DNA of 37,689 nucleotides from Nitrospira sp. CG24B (GCA_002869845.2 NEWS02000004.1:1545932-1583620), one strand, 5' to 3'. Numbered from the stretch's first letter, positions 23,578 through 32,366 are shown. A program made the numbers and translations. The notes: a model not told the origin generated them from the letters alone.

Positions 23578-24029
23578 GAATGTATTGACTAACGGACAAA
23601 GCGGTAATGTGTGGAATAACTTGGATGTGGAATTGACTTCGGATTCTACTGACACGTGATTGCTCATCACGGATCAATTCAAAGCATGCAAAACCACGTC
23701 ATGGGCGGAGGGGATCACTACCGTTGACGTGGAATGTTTTTGCAATGCCAGCACCGCGTAAGCATTCAAGATCCTGTCGCAGTTGGTGTGCGTCAGCACG
23801 ATAACTGAGCCAACGAACCAGCCTCACATGGCTGAGGGCGCCATCGCATTTCAATAGGACCCGGATGATTAGGAGTGCATGTCATCCGCCGTGTCATTGT
23901 TCCCGGCTGGCCAGCACTGAAAAGATATGCAGAGAAGCCTCGCTGGGTTAGCCTCCGTACCGAATAGATGCATAGAGACTAAATCTATCCCTCATTCTTG
24001 ATATCTCATCTCTCTTGCACTTCACCGTT
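23578..24029. other. Gene-free stretch
   Basis: About 450 bases with stops in all frames and no recognised gene. It contains a small palindrome (CGTGAT/ATCACG with a 5-base loop near 23655) and the terminator candidate at 23694-23738. Nothing else seen. Confidence 0.5.
23694..23738 (+). terminator. Possible Rho-independent terminator
   Basis: CCACGTCA (23694-23701) and TGACGTGG (23725-23732) form a perfect 8-base stem with a 23-base loop, followed within a few bases by TTTTT. About 115 bases after the secreted-protein gene. The long loop makes it only a fair candidate. Confidence 0.4.
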
Positions 24030-25724
24030 TCAATGTAACCGGTCATGCTTGGTTCTCCATACGTTAAGGAATGCTGCAAACTTGACTCTCACCAAGGCGC
24101 GCTCATCGGAGACCTTCTCCAGGAATTCTGACAGACGCCGAGATTTCAGCACCGTGTACACAGTCACAGCTGTCGTTGGGATCAGGACGCACAGAAATAT
24201 GAAGAGCTTTCTTATGAATGGGCTATCCGCCTCGGCGATTAAATTCATGCCCAGAAAGCCCGTCGTTGCCATGCCGATCAACCCAACCGTAGTCACGACG
24301 GTCAGACGCACCATCGTTTCTCCCTGTCGGCGCAGCACATCACTATCCAGATACTGACTCATATCTTCAATCGCTTCCCGAACCTCGGTGTAGAGCTGGG
24401 CTGTTCCGAGATGCCTATTCGTCATCCGAAACAATTCCTTCACCTGGGTATGTTCCGAGACGTCCTGGAACCAATACCGATGAGTAAAACGCAGGAACAT
24501 GCCGAGGATCTGCTGAATCATGTGCCTGAAATTTCTGACCGATTCTAGATTTCCTGGTTCTAGCCGGTTGAGGGCATCAACGAGACGGTCGGACAGCATG
24601 AGCATGGCGGCCTTATGAAAATGGGCGATCAAAAAGAGGACAAAATACTCGTGCCGGAACTGTTCAAGACCAGTTTTTCGGACGGCTAAAAACCGGTCGC
24701 TACAGTCACTCACTTGCGTCAACACACGTCCGCTGCAGATGAAGCGGGTTCCCGGGCGCTTGGGGTCTTGTTCGCTCCAGTAGCGATCATAAAAGTACCG
24801 GTCTTCAAAGTCGCATAAGTGTCGTTCGGAATAGGGCAGAGAGTCCGATGGATCAGGCGCGGCGGCTAACCCCAGCCGTATGAAGTTCCCCCGGGTCAGC
24901 GCAGCCGGATTATCAATCGTCAAATAGGCCATCAGCGGCAAGAGGTGAGATTCGATCTGCCGATAGCGGATGAGGCCCGTCTTACCAGAATGATGGAGCA
25001 CCAACGGTTCGAGCAGAAACTCCCAGTGCGAGGCGATGCACGGCGCCCGGTACTGACACACACATGACAAGTATTTCTCCTTGTGTTCGTAGTCGGAGGA
25101 GGCCAGCACCGTGCCATCCCTGGCCAGCCATTCAGCCTTTTTCAGGCAATGACCACCCTGTCCTTCAGATTCCCAATACGTGGGATATCCTCTGGCAAAA
25201 CGAAGCATGGTGTCCTCGACACAGGCCAGAGGGAGGTCATCGGCAAAGATCTCCATGGCCAAGATGACGATGTCAATGTCGTAGAAAAAGTACAAATCAA
25301 TATGCGCGACCTCGAATATGACCGGCACAGATCTGGGATCGGGGTAGGTCATCCGCACCTGCGCGATATCAGTGCGGCGGAACACACGAATGGGCGATTC
25401 CTGGTTGACACCTGTCCCGCGACCTGTGCCTTCGCCGTAGAGAAATCGCTGGATGGAGGGGAGGAAGGTGATGAATTCGCCGTAGTGCCGTTCCTGAAAC
25501 TGAGACGGGTCACCGGTAAACTCATCTTCCACCTCTCGCCAGAGGTTGCTGAAGTCCTGCGTTTGAATAAAGTCGCAGTGTTTCTGGATCGGCAGATCGT
25601 CACGGATCGGCATTAACTGAAGTGGCCAGAGTACTATCTGTCGGAAATGCCTAACCATGAGGCCACGGTCGAGAGCAATCTCCTCGCATACGTCACTCGT
25701 GCTAGAGGATGTTGATGGTTCCAT
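24030..25724 (-). CDS. CorA-like membrane protein downstream of ppk
   Basis: 564-residue protein with a large N-terminal cytoplasmic domain and two closely spaced C-terminal transmembrane helices (VTTVGLIGMATTGFLGMNLI and LFIFLCVLIPTTAVTVYTVL). The GMN at the end of the first helix is the signature of the CorA/2-TM magnesium-channel superfamily, and the preceding long helices fit the CorA stalk. The N-terminal domain (about 330 residues) is longer than in CorA and unfamiliar. I start at the ATG at 25724 rather than a TTG at 25745. It lies 39 bases after ppk, so it is probably in the same operon, which would fit a link between polyphosphate and Mg2+. Confidence 0.65.
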   Translation of the reverse strand: MEPSTSSSTSDVCEEIALDRGLMVRHFRQIVLWPLQLMPIRDDLPIQKHCDFIQTQDFSNLWREVEDEFTGDPSQFQERHYGEFITFLPSIQRFLYGEGTGRGTGVNQESPIRVFRRTDIAQVRMTYPDPRSVPVIFEVAHIDLYFFYDIDIVILAMEIFADDLPLACVEDTMLRFARGYPTYWESEGQGGHCLKKAEWLARDGTVLASSDYEHKEKYLSCVCQYRAPCIASHWEFLLEPLVLHHSGKTGLIRYRQIESHLLPLMAYLTIDNPAALTRGNFIRLGLAAAPDPSDSLPYSERHLCDFEDRYFYDRYWSEQDPKRPGTRFICSGRVLTQVSDCSDRFLAVRKTGLEQFRHEYFVLFLIAHFHKAAMLMLSDRLVDALNRLEPGNLESVRNFRHMIQQILGMFLRFTHRYWFQDVSEHTQVKELFRMTNRHLGTAQLYTEVREAIEDMSQYLDSDVLRRQGETMVRLTVVTTVGLIGMATTGFLGMNLIAEADSPFIRKLFIFLCVLIPTTAVTVYTVLKSRRLSEFLEKVSDERALVRVKFAAFLNVWRTKHDRLH

Positions 25725-25763
25725 AGGCTGCCTGAAATTAGGCAAGGCTTGTCGCGCCGCTCT

Positions 25764-27902
25764 TCATGGCCTGGACTTCCAGTGAGTCAAGAACCATTCT
25801 TGAGAATTCACAGCTGCTTCATCGTGTGTCGGCTGCTTACGCTCATACGTCCCGTCAGGGAGCAACCGTCTTGCCTGCACATTGTCCCGCAGCCCCATGC
25901 CGAGAATGTCATTGATGATGACCTCGCGCCACTGAGGATCTTCTACAGGGAACACCACTTCCACCCGATGATCCAGATTTCGAGGCATCAGATCAGCGCT
26001 CCCCATCAACACCTCGTTCTTCCCACCGTAACGAAAATAGTAGATCCGTGCGTGTTCCAGAAAACGCCCAACCACTGACGTGACGGTGATGGTCTCACTG
26101 ATCCCCGGAAGGCCTGGACGGAGACAGCAAATACCCCGCACCTGAAGGTCAATTTTGACTCCGGCTTGCGATGCCTGGTAGAGAGCCTGGATACACGATA
26201 TATCGACCAATGCGTTCATCTTGAACGCGATATATCCATCACCGTGCTCACGATGGCGGCAGGTCTCGCGCTCGATCCGATCGAGTATTTGCTGCCTGAG
26301 TGTTGTCGGTGCAACGAGCAACTTGGAATAAATGTTTTTGCGGGAGTACCCAGTCAGTGAGTTGAACAGATCGGATACATCACGACTAATGGTAGAGTCG
26401 CAGGTGAAATAGCTCACATCGGTATAGATACGACTGGTGACCACGTTATAGTTTCCTGTGCCGAGGTGGACATAGCGGCGGATTCCCTCCGGTTCGCGCC
26501 GGACGATGAGACAGACCTTCGCATGCGTCTTGAGTCCTCGCACACCGTACACAACGTGCACACCTTCGTCTTCAAGTTTCCGGGCCCACTCAATGTTATT
26601 TTCTTCGTCGAATCGGGCCTTGAGCTCAACCAGGACCGCAACTTGTTTACCGTTGACGCGAGCTTCCAACAGCGCATCGACAATGGGTGATTTTGGATTG
26701 ACGCGATAGAGGGTCTGTTTAATGGCGAGGACGTCAGGATCGTTTGCGGCTTCTCGCAGAAACTCCACGACTGGCATGAAGCTGTCATAAGGATGATGCA
26801 ACAGCACGTCCTGTTGACGGATGGCAGCCATAAGGCTGCCTGATTTACTCACGCAGGGAGGGACGGCCGGAACAAACGGCTGATCTTTTAGATCAGGACG
26901 CTCAAGTGCGTGCAGTTCACGAATCCCAGCCATTCCGATCGGGCTGTGTCCTGCATAGACAAGATACAACGGGAGCTGAAGGTTTCGTGTCAGGATTTCG
27001 CGGATGGGACTGGGTGTCGCCGCATCCAATTCCAATCGAACGGCTGACGTGTACTGTCGCTGATCGAGCTGTGCTTCCACCGCCTCGATGAGATCCGAGG
27101 CTTCGTCTACCTCAATCGCCACATCGGCATCTCGCGTCACACGGAATGGATAGGATGCGACAACCTCCAGACCGGGAAAGAGATTGTCCAGGTTGTGTGC
27201 AATCACCTCTTCCAGCCAGACAAATTGCTGCACTCCTCCAACTCCGCCCAAACCCATCTGTTGGCGCGCAACATCTTCGTCGGTGGGGATCGGCACCAGT
27301 CGCGGGAAGACATCAGGCACTTTGACGCGCGCGAAACAGTCACCACGCTCAGGGTCCTTTACCAACACCGCAAGATTAAAGCTCAGACTCGAGATATGAG
27401 GGAACGGATGGGTCGGGTCAAAGGCGAGCGGAGTCAGCACTGGAAATATTTCTCGCTGAAAGTACCCTTGGATCACCTCTCGTTCCCGCTGCCCCAACTC
27501 GACATAATGTAGAATGCAAATGCCTGCTTCTGCCAACCCTGGCAACACATCCTGCTTCCAGCACATATCGTATCGTTCGGAGTGGACCATCAGCTCTCGG
27601 TTGATCGCCAGTATTTGCTCTGATGGAGTCATGCCGTCGGGCGTCGTTCCGACGACTCCACCAGCCACCTGACGATGGAGACCTGAGACTCGAATCATGA
27701 AAAACTCATCCAGATTCGTGGCGAAGATCGCCAGAAACTTCACTCGTTCCAAGAGGGGGTGCCGCTTATCCTCGGCTTCTTCGAGGACCCGCAGATTGAA
27801 TCGCAGCCAGCTGAGTTCTCGATTCAGGAGATGGCGCGACTCATCGATACTTGGCTCTGGCTCGGCTGCTGATTCTCCCGACCCAGCAGACTGATCGATC
27901 AT
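25764..27902 (-). CDS. ppk: Polyphosphate kinase 1
   Basis: Reversibly transfers the gamma phosphate of ATP to polyphosphate. The PPK1 domains are visible in order: N domain (LLNRELSWLRFNLRVLEEA, FATNLDEFFMIRVSG), head domain, then two phospholipase-D-like catalytic domains. The phospho-accepting histidine lies in LKTHAKVCLIVRRE; preceding LVELKARFDEENNIEWA and later LMPRNLDHRVE are typical. 712 residues, usual length. AAGGAG lies six bases before the ATG. First gene of a two-gene unit with the CorA-like protein, with a Pho-box-like repeat about 200 bases upstream. Confidence 0.96.
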   Translation of the reverse strand: MIDQSAGSGESAAEPEPSIDESRHLLNRELSWLRFNLRVLEEAEDKRHPLLERVKFLAIFATNLDEFFMIRVSGLHRQVAGGVVGTTPDGMTPSEQILAINRELMVHSERYDMCWKQDVLPGLAEAGICILHYVELGQREREVIQGYFQREIFPVLTPLAFDPTHPFPHISSLSFNLAVLVKDPERGDCFARVKVPDVFPRLVPIPTDEDVARQQMGLGGVGGVQQFVWLEEVIAHNLDNLFPGLEVVASYPFRVTRDADVAIEVDEASDLIEAVEAQLDQRQYTSAVRLELDAATPSPIREILTRNLQLPLYLVYAGHSPIGMAGIRELHALERPDLKDQPFVPAVPPCVSKSGSLMAAIRQQDVLLHHPYDSFMPVVEFLREAANDPDVLAIKQTLYRVNPKSPIVDALLEARVNGKQVAVLVELKARFDEENNIEWARKLEDEGVHVVYGVRGLKTHAKVCLIVRREPEGIRRYVHLGTGNYNVVTSRIYTDVSYFTCDSTISRDVSDLFNSLTGYSRKNIYSKLLVAPTTLRQQILDRIERETCRHREHGDGYIAFKMNALVDISCIQALYQASQAGVKIDLQVRGICCLRPGLPGISETITVTSVVGRFLEHARIYYFRYGGKNEVLMGSADLMPRNLDHRVEVVFPVEDPQWREVIINDILGMGLRDNVQARRLLPDGTYERKQPTHDEAAVNSQEWFLTHWKSRP

Positions 27903-28101
27903 GGAAGCTCCTTGCTGATGAATAGTCTCTTACACCTGTTCTTTACCATGCTCAGGAGAGATTGATCATATTCAGAGAGGACACGTGGCCATGGTCTTAC
28001 AAAGCACACACCGTTACACAGCCAGCGGATACCACCAGGAATCCGATCAGCCTACTACCCGACAAACCATGGGAGTCTATCCTATATCCCATCACAACAC
28101 C

Positions 28102-28119
28102 GTTGCAGCAGCGTTACAA
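28102..28119 (-). promoter_or_regulatory. Pho-box-like repeat upstream of ppk
   Basis: On the minus strand TTGTAAC (28119-28113), four bases, CTGCAAC (28108-28102): the 7-4-7 PhoB-box layout, nearly the same first half as at the response regulator gene. A -10-like TATAGG lies 15 bases beyond, further than ideal. The adjacent GTTACA/TGTAAC (28113-28127) also forms a palindrome. Confidence 0.48.
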
Positions 28120-28324
28120 GTCTGTAACATTTCGATCTCGTGCCGTACATACGGCTAGCAACTACTGGTGTTCGTGAAACCAGTGCGTTGGTTTCAAGGA
28201 ACATTCGTGGCGCAAGAGCCAGCTTGCCGATTATCTCCAACTGATTCTGGAGTGACAGCCATTACGCCGAGAGACTACTGACAGTCAATCTTCGATTTCG
28301 TGTGTGCCTTGAAAATCGCTTGGC

Positions 28325-28354
28325 CTGACATAACCTTCTCAGACCGGATAGAGT
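28325..28354 (+). promoter_or_regulatory. Possible promoter of the secreted repeat protein
   Basis: CTGACA (28325-28330), 18-base spacer, TAGAGT (28349-28354), about 45 bases before the ATG at 28398. Weak match. Confidence 0.3.
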
Positions 28355-28397
28355 AATCAGCCGTTATGCTTCGTATGTTAATGTGTTTGGACGAATC

Positions 28398-29048
28398 ATG
28401 AATGCTCTTGGAACCGCGTCCCCAGCAAATCAACTATGTTTCATCGTTTGCCTTTCTTTGAGCTGGCTTCTTTCACAGAATATCACCCGAGCAGAGCTCC
28501 CACCTGAAGTAACGGTGTGGCTGGAGTCAGGTCAAGCCGTCGCGACCAGTCAATTGAGCGGCCGGCGGGAAATACCCTTGGGTGCACAGGAAGTGATCAT
28601 CAGCTCAGGCACGAATGGGATCAATGGCATCGTGGTGACGTCTCGTCGGCTGTTAGGGTTTTCAAGCCGTGCCCTGACCTGGAGCAAGAAAGAACTGGAC
28701 GTGAATGAAAAGGTTCTCGAGCGGACAATCCTCCCAAGCTTCAGTCTCATCAGGACGGATCGACATCTGTACGGATTTCGGGGCGTCAACGGTCTGTGGC
28801 TCGAAGAAGCATTAGGTGTGCGGGAAAAAGTGACTCGCTTTCACAGCAACGACTATGGAGCAGTCTTCATCACCAATGAGCGTGTGGTTGGATTCACGCC
28901 ACTGCTCGGCGGCTTCGCATCGAAGTTGCTGGACGTGCACGAGCGCATCGTGGGTGTGGAGAACGACAATGGGCTCATTCTCGTTTCCACCACAAAGCGA
29001 ACGCTGGTCTTCGGCAGCCGCCTGAGCGGATGGGAGGAATTCGAATAA
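28398..29048 (+). CDS. Secreted protein with beta-propeller-like repeats
   Basis: 216 residues. Signal peptide (FIVCLSLSWLLS, cleavage probably after TRA). The mature protein repeats a unit of about 45 residues with the pattern VxTxxRxLGF...LDVxExV: GIVVTSRRLLGFSSRAL...LDVNEKV, then SLIRTDRHLYGFRGVN...LGVREKV, then VFITNERVVGFTPLLG...LDVHERI, then LILVSTTKRTLVFGSRLS. This reads as successive blades of a small propeller or solenoid. No enzymatic motif. GGAC sits just upstream of the ATG; a GTG at 28383 would add five residues including an arginine. Divergent from ppk. Confidence 0.7.
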   Translation: MNALGTASPANQLCFIVCLSLSWLLSQNITRAELPPEVTVWLESGQAVATSQLSGRREIPLGAQEVIISSGTNGINGIVVTSRRLLGFSSRALTWSKKELDVNEKVLERTILPSFSLIRTDRHLYGFRGVNGLWLEEALGVREKVTRFHSNDYGAVFITNERVVGFTPLLGGFASKLLDVHERIVGVENDNGLILVSTTKRTLVFGSRLSGWEEFE

Positions 29049-29129
29049 CTGTACTCGCCTACTCTTGCCAGATTGAGTTCACAGCTACCCACCTGGCCAG
29101 GCACGCAGCGGTCAGTGCGAACGAATAGG

Positions 29130-29149
29130 AGCAGGAACCACATCCTGCT
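29130..29149 (+). terminator. Possible terminator after the secreted repeat protein
   Basis: AGCAGGA (29130-29136) and TCCTGCT (29143-29149), 7 perfect pairs, 6-base loop, followed by only three T. About 80 bases past the stop. Confidence 0.38.
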
Positions 29150-29328
29150 TTGGTCATACCTCCCGTCAGAATCCTCCCGTTACGACCATCACACCATCCT
29201 TTCACACAGATTTAGCATCTCTGTAATGGCCGCGAAACAGTTCTTCTGCAGACTCCCACCATGTTGATCAGTGGGGTCTCCAGGGATGACTGCCAAATAG
29301 ATATCAGCAAGGAAGGGGGTGAGAGGCC

Positions 29329-29412
29329 ATGACGACATGGGTTATCGAGGTACTTCTGATAAGTGCCATTCTGGGAATGATGTACGCGGCGTTTAACGTA
29401 GGTCGCGAGTAG
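29329..29412 (+). CDS. 27-residue single-span membrane peptide
   Basis: Short gene reading MTTWVIEVLLISAILGMMYA... and ending NVGRE: one hydrophobic helix of about 18 residues with a short polar tail. A purine-rich GGGGGTGAGAGG precedes the ATG. The stop codon is inside a strong hairpin (29404-29427), an arrangement also seen at larE, which supports it as a genuine transcription unit. A second hairpin (AGAC-CCCAC with GTGGGGTCT, 29250-29279) lies upstream. It resembles KdpF/CydX-type accessory peptides only in size and topology; the partner is unknown. Confidence 0.55.
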   Translation: MTTWVIEVLLISAILGMMYAAFNVGRE

Positions 29413-29427
29413 ACGAAGCGACTCGCG
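29404..29427 (+). terminator. Hairpin over the stop of the 27-residue gene
   Basis: CGCGAGT (29404-29410) pairs with ACTCGCG (29421-29427), 10-base loop, with flanking GG/CC able to extend it. No U-tract. Confidence 0.45.
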
Positions 29428-29623
29428 GCCGACGCATGAGTGCCTTGAGAAGATGTCTATCTGTCTTGCATCACCGCCCTATTGCCGAATTGTAAATATC
29501 GTGTGAACCACCCTCCCTGCATGTTCTGAAAAGTTTACGGGCCTGTAATGTCCACCTAACGCCGACGCAATATGCCCGCGATAGGGTTGGCGCAACTACA
29601 AATAATACTAAGGAGGATCAGTT

Positions 29624-30007
29624 ATGGTCACTGTGGGCAACTTAATGCAGAAAGAACCGGTCACGGTGGATGTGGGCACGTCGGTCGTGGAGGCGGCGAA
29701 GTTGATGAAAGCCTGTAACGTGGAAAGTGTGCTGGTGGTCCGCCAAGCGCAGATCATCGGCATTGTGACCGAGTCGGATGTCGTCAAGAAGTTTGTGGGC
29801 GCGGAGAAAGCCGCGTACTTCGTGCCGGTGGAGGACATCATGAGCAGTCCGGTGCCAGGCATCGAAGAGCGGCGGCCGTTGACGGAAGCCGCTGATCTCA
29901 TGGACAAGCAACGCACACTCCACCTGGGAGTCACGAAAGCCGGTGCACTCATCGGATTGCTGTCGGTTCGGGACTTTCTTCGTCCAGTCTCCCTCGACGA
30001 GTTCTAA
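29624..30007 (+). CDS. Two-CBS-domain protein
   Basis: 127-residue stand-alone CBS pair (Bateman module), which typically binds adenine nucleotides. Domain 1: VGNLMQKEPVTVDVGTSVVEAA to IGIVTESDVV; domain 2: VEDIMSSPVPGIEERRPLTEAA to IGLLSVRDFL. AAGGAGG nine bases before the ATG fixes the start. No partner domain, so it likely senses energy charge for another protein. Its place between the 27-residue peptide and the CYTH-CHAD gene suggests a link to polyphosphate or energy metabolism, an inference only. Followed by a strong hairpin. Confidence 0.88.
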   Translation: MVTVGNLMQKEPVTVDVGTSVVEAAKLMKACNVESVLVVRQAQIIGIVTESDVVKKFVGAEKAAYFVPVEDIMSSPVPGIEERRPLTEAADLMDKQRTLHLGVTKAGALIGLLSVRDFLRPVSLDEF

Positions 30008-30027
30008 CGACCCTGCCTTTCATGAGC

Positions 30028-30053
30028 CTGCTGCCTACGAGACTAGGCAGCAG
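30028..30053 (+). terminator. Terminator-like hairpin after the CBS gene
   Basis: CTGCTGCCTA (30028-30037) and TAGGCAGCAG (30044-30053): 10 perfect pairs, 6-base loop, 20 bases past the stop, followed by a pyrimidine-rich but not U-rich stretch. Confidence 0.6.
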
Positions 30054-30190
30054 TCGCCTTCTCATCTTCTCCCATCCCCGCGAGCCCAGGCATCGTCTCA
30101 TCCATATGGTTGAAGACTCACCGTGAGTTGTATTTACCCCTCTTCTTCCCTGACACTCAGAGGTACCAGTTTTACTGTAAGGATTCTGCA

Positions 30191-31675
30191 ATGACTCAAA
30201 CCAGCAGGACCTCCGCACACCATCATCGTTCCTCCCCGATCACGGCAAAGACTGAACGGGAGCTCAAGCTGACCGTCGCACCTGGTTTCCGACTGCCTCG
30301 GCTGCCCGGGGTGTCGCTGCCTCGGAAGCTGGTGATCTCCACCTATTACGATACTGCGGCCTACGATCTGGCCCATGCGCGGATTACTCTTCGTCATCGG
30401 ATCGAACGGGGGAAAAAGGCCTGGCAGCTGAAGATTCCGTTGGGCGAGGATCGGCAGGAGATAGAAGTGGCTGGCACCCAGGCCGACCCACCAGATTCCT
30501 TGCGCCAGCTGCTGATGCTCCATCTTGGCCATCGCAAACTGGTGCCGGTCGTGACGCTGCGCGTCTGGCGAACGGGTGTCCTGGTACGTGATCGTCGTCG
30601 GCCTCTGGCCGAGGTGGTGCTCGACAACGTGACCGTGATGAAAGACGGCGGCGTGATCCAGCGCTTTCGCGAACTCGAAATCGAACAACGCCAGGGCGAC
30701 GAGGCCTCGCTCCGTGCCCTTGAACGGCAGATGCGCGAGGCCGGAGCGTCCGATCATGATGGGCGGCCAAAATTGTTTCGTGCCCTCTCTCTGCCGGCCC
30801 CGACCCTAGCCGCGCAGCCTGCACCCAACGCGCCGATCGTCGACCATCTCACGTGGGCGCTCGCGCAGCACGTCAGATGGCTCCTGGCCCATGATCCCGG
30901 CACTAGACTCGGCACCGAGCCTGAGAGCCTGCATCAACTGCGCGTCGCGACCAGGCGCCTGCGCGCGGTACTCCGCACAGCCCGGCCGATCCTCCTTCCC
31001 ACATGGGTCACGACACTGGAACAAGAGCTCATGTGGTTGAGCGAGCTACTGGGACCGGCCCGCGATCTCGACGTCCAGATCGCCCATTTCACGGAAGAAT
31101 CCGCCGAATTGGATGCGCGAGATGGCACGCTGCTGGCACCATTCATCGCCCATCTACGCACGCAACGAGAGGCCGTGCAGCAGATGGTGGTCAGCGAGCT
31201 CACAGGCGTTCGCTACGTGGAACTGATCCGGCGGCTTCAACAAGCGGCGCAAGACCCTGCTGTCGTGGAGTCTCCCCTGACCGTGCGCGACCTCGCCAGA
31301 CAGGAATTTAAAAAGTTACGCAAGGCGATCAGCCGGCTCGCCCCTTCCCCATCGGACGCCACACTGCACAAGATCCGCATCAAGTCTAAACGCGCCCGCT
31401 ACGCAGCGGAACTTGCTCGCAGCTCAGTAGGGAAACCAGCCAGCCGGTTTCTCAAGTCCGCGCGTGCGGTCCAGGATCTCCTAGGCCTCCATCAAGATGC
31501 GCTCCAAGCGGAACGCCACATTCGACAGTTCCTCAAATACTCGACGAGTGTCCGCGCCGGATTCGTCGCCGGACGCATGGCCGAACGCCAGCGCCAACGC
31601 TGCCGCAACGTCCGCAAGAAGATCAAACCGCTGTTCAAATCGTTACTGAAACGAGGGAAGAAGGCGTGGGAATGA
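30191..31675 (+). CDS. CYTH-CHAD domain protein
   Basis: 494 residues. The N-terminal CYTH (triphosphate tunnel) domain starts with a TERELKL signature (ExExK-like) and has basic strands lining a tunnel for tri/polyphosphates. The C-terminal CHAD domain has two histidine-containing basic helices, LHQLRVATRRLRAVLR and LHKIRIKSKRARYAAE, that bind polyphosphate. It probably acts on, or docks to, polyphosphate granules. The ATG at 30191 has AAGGA eight bases upstream; the frame extending to 30110 overlaps none of these motifs. The last 261 bases have a second copy at 32430-32690. Confidence 0.88.
   Translation: MTQTSRTSAHHHRSSPITAKTERELKLTVAPGFRLPRLPGVSLPRKLVISTYYDTAAYDLAHARITLRHRIERGKKAWQLKIPLGEDRQEIEVAGTQADPPDSLRQLLMLHLGHRKLVPVVTLRVWRTGVLVRDRRRPLAEVVLDNVTVMKDGGVIQRFRELEIEQRQGDEASLRALERQMREAGASDHDGRPKLFRALSLPAPTLAAQPAPNAPIVDHLTWALAQHVRWLLAHDPGTRLGTEPESLHQLRVATRRLRAVLRTARPILLPTWVTTLEQELMWLSELLGPARDLDVQIAHFTEESAELDARDGTLLAPFIAHLRTQREAVQQMVVSELTGVRYVELIRRLQQAAQDPAVVESPLTVRDLARQEFKKLRKAISRLAPSPSDATLHKIRIKSKRARYAAELARSSVGKPASRFLKSARAVQDLLGLHQDALQAERHIRQFLKYSTSVRAGFVAGRMAERQRQRCRNVRKKIKPLFKSLLKRGKKAWE
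31415..31675 (+). repeat. Long direct repeat, copy 1 (CHAD 3' end)
   Basis: 261 bases encoding the last 86 residues and stop of the CYTH-CHAD protein. Aligned by eye with 32430-32690, about 24 differences and no gap (roughly 91% identity). Confidence 0.9.
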
Positions 31676-31770
31676 ACAGGGAGGAAGTTGCCCACAGAAC
31701 GGTCGCTTCGTCAGCGCAGAACAGCCCGCATTGTCCCCATCTGCATTGGCTGAAAAAGCAAGGATCTTGG

Positions 31771-32124
31771 CTAGATCACAGGAGTGACGGATGATCGATC
31801 GACTTCGACCAAGGTGTGGGTTTCGAGAAGCCGCTCAATGGCAGGCAAGTGGCGACCGAGCAAGGCTCTCAAGTCATGAGCAGCTATGTTACCTGTTTTG
31901 ATCAAAAGCAATTTCCATGGGCGTCCATGTAACACATGGGAATACACAAAATCCGAGTCTTTGGAGACCACGACTCGCTGTTCACTCACAGATATCTCAC
32001 TGATCACTGAATCTTTCGTGTGATTACCCGCCGAGAGATTCAGCGTGTGGATCGCATCATGTCCACGTTCTTCGAGAAGAACACAGAGACGGCGTGGCAG
32101 ATGCGCATCGAGGAGAAACTTCAC
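31771..32124 (-). CDS. DUF5615 PIN-like toxin-type protein
   Basis: 117-residue protein starting MKFLLDAHLPRRLCVLLEERGHDA, the hallmark of the DUF5615/Mut7-C-like PIN-type nuclease family, with a second acidic site in VVSKDSDFVY. Such proteins are usually encoded after a DUF433 antitoxin. Its start overlaps the end of the DUF433 gene by four bases. Predicted RNase toxin; not demonstrated. Confidence 0.85.
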   Translation of the reverse strand: MKFLLDAHLPRRLCVLLEERGHDAIHTLNLSAGNHTKDSVISEISVSEQRVVVSKDSDFVYSHVLHGRPWKLLLIKTGNIAAHDLRALLGRHLPAIERLLETHTLVEVDRSSVTPVI

Positions 32125-32360
32125 TTCAAGGCCAGATGAACACTTTTGGCAGCCAACATCTTTCGGGAAAACTCCAGGCAGGCCAAAATATCGTCTCGCT
32201 CCAGATCAGGGAACTCAGCCAACACCTGCTCCACGGAATCTCCCCCGGCTAAATACTCGAGAATGCTTTCCACAGGATACCTCAAACCACGAATGCAGGG
32301 CTTCCCGTGACAGAGTTCCGGATCGACGGTGATACGTGAAAGTAAATTGTCGCGAGACAT
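32121..32360 (-). CDS. DUF433 antitoxin-type protein
   Basis: 79-residue DUF433 domain (DPELCHGKPCIRGLRYPVESILEYLAGG, DLERDDILACLEF), a small winged-helix-like fold typical of VapB-type antitoxins. Overlaps and precedes the DUF5615 gene, so the pair forms a toxin-antitoxin-like operon. The promoter lies so close that the mRNA would begin at or next to the ATG. The module is enclosed by the two copies of the CHAD 3' end. Confidence 0.87.
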   Translation of the reverse strand: MSRDNLLSRITVDPELCHGKPCIRGLRYPVESILEYLAGGDSVEQVLAEFPDLERDDILACLEFSRKMLAAKSVHLALK

Positions 32361-32366
32361 GGAGCC

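Larger units (their letters stand above)
27903..28397. other. Divergent intergenic region of ppk
   Basis: About 500 bases without a gene between ppk (minus) and the secreted repeat protein (plus). It contains the Pho-box-like repeat at 28102-28119 and a promoter candidate for the plus-strand gene at 28325-28354. No other structure noticed. Confidence 0.55.

Noticed and set aside
29521..29545. Further Pho-box before the CBS gene (CTGTAAT at about 29533)
   Set aside because: The half-site at the 11-base position matches only about three of seven bases.
10292..30053. Hairpins as CRISPR or dispersed repeat family
   Set aside because: The hairpins at 10292, 21363, 29404 and 30028 have unrelated sequences; there is no regularly spaced repeat-spacer structure anywhere in the window.
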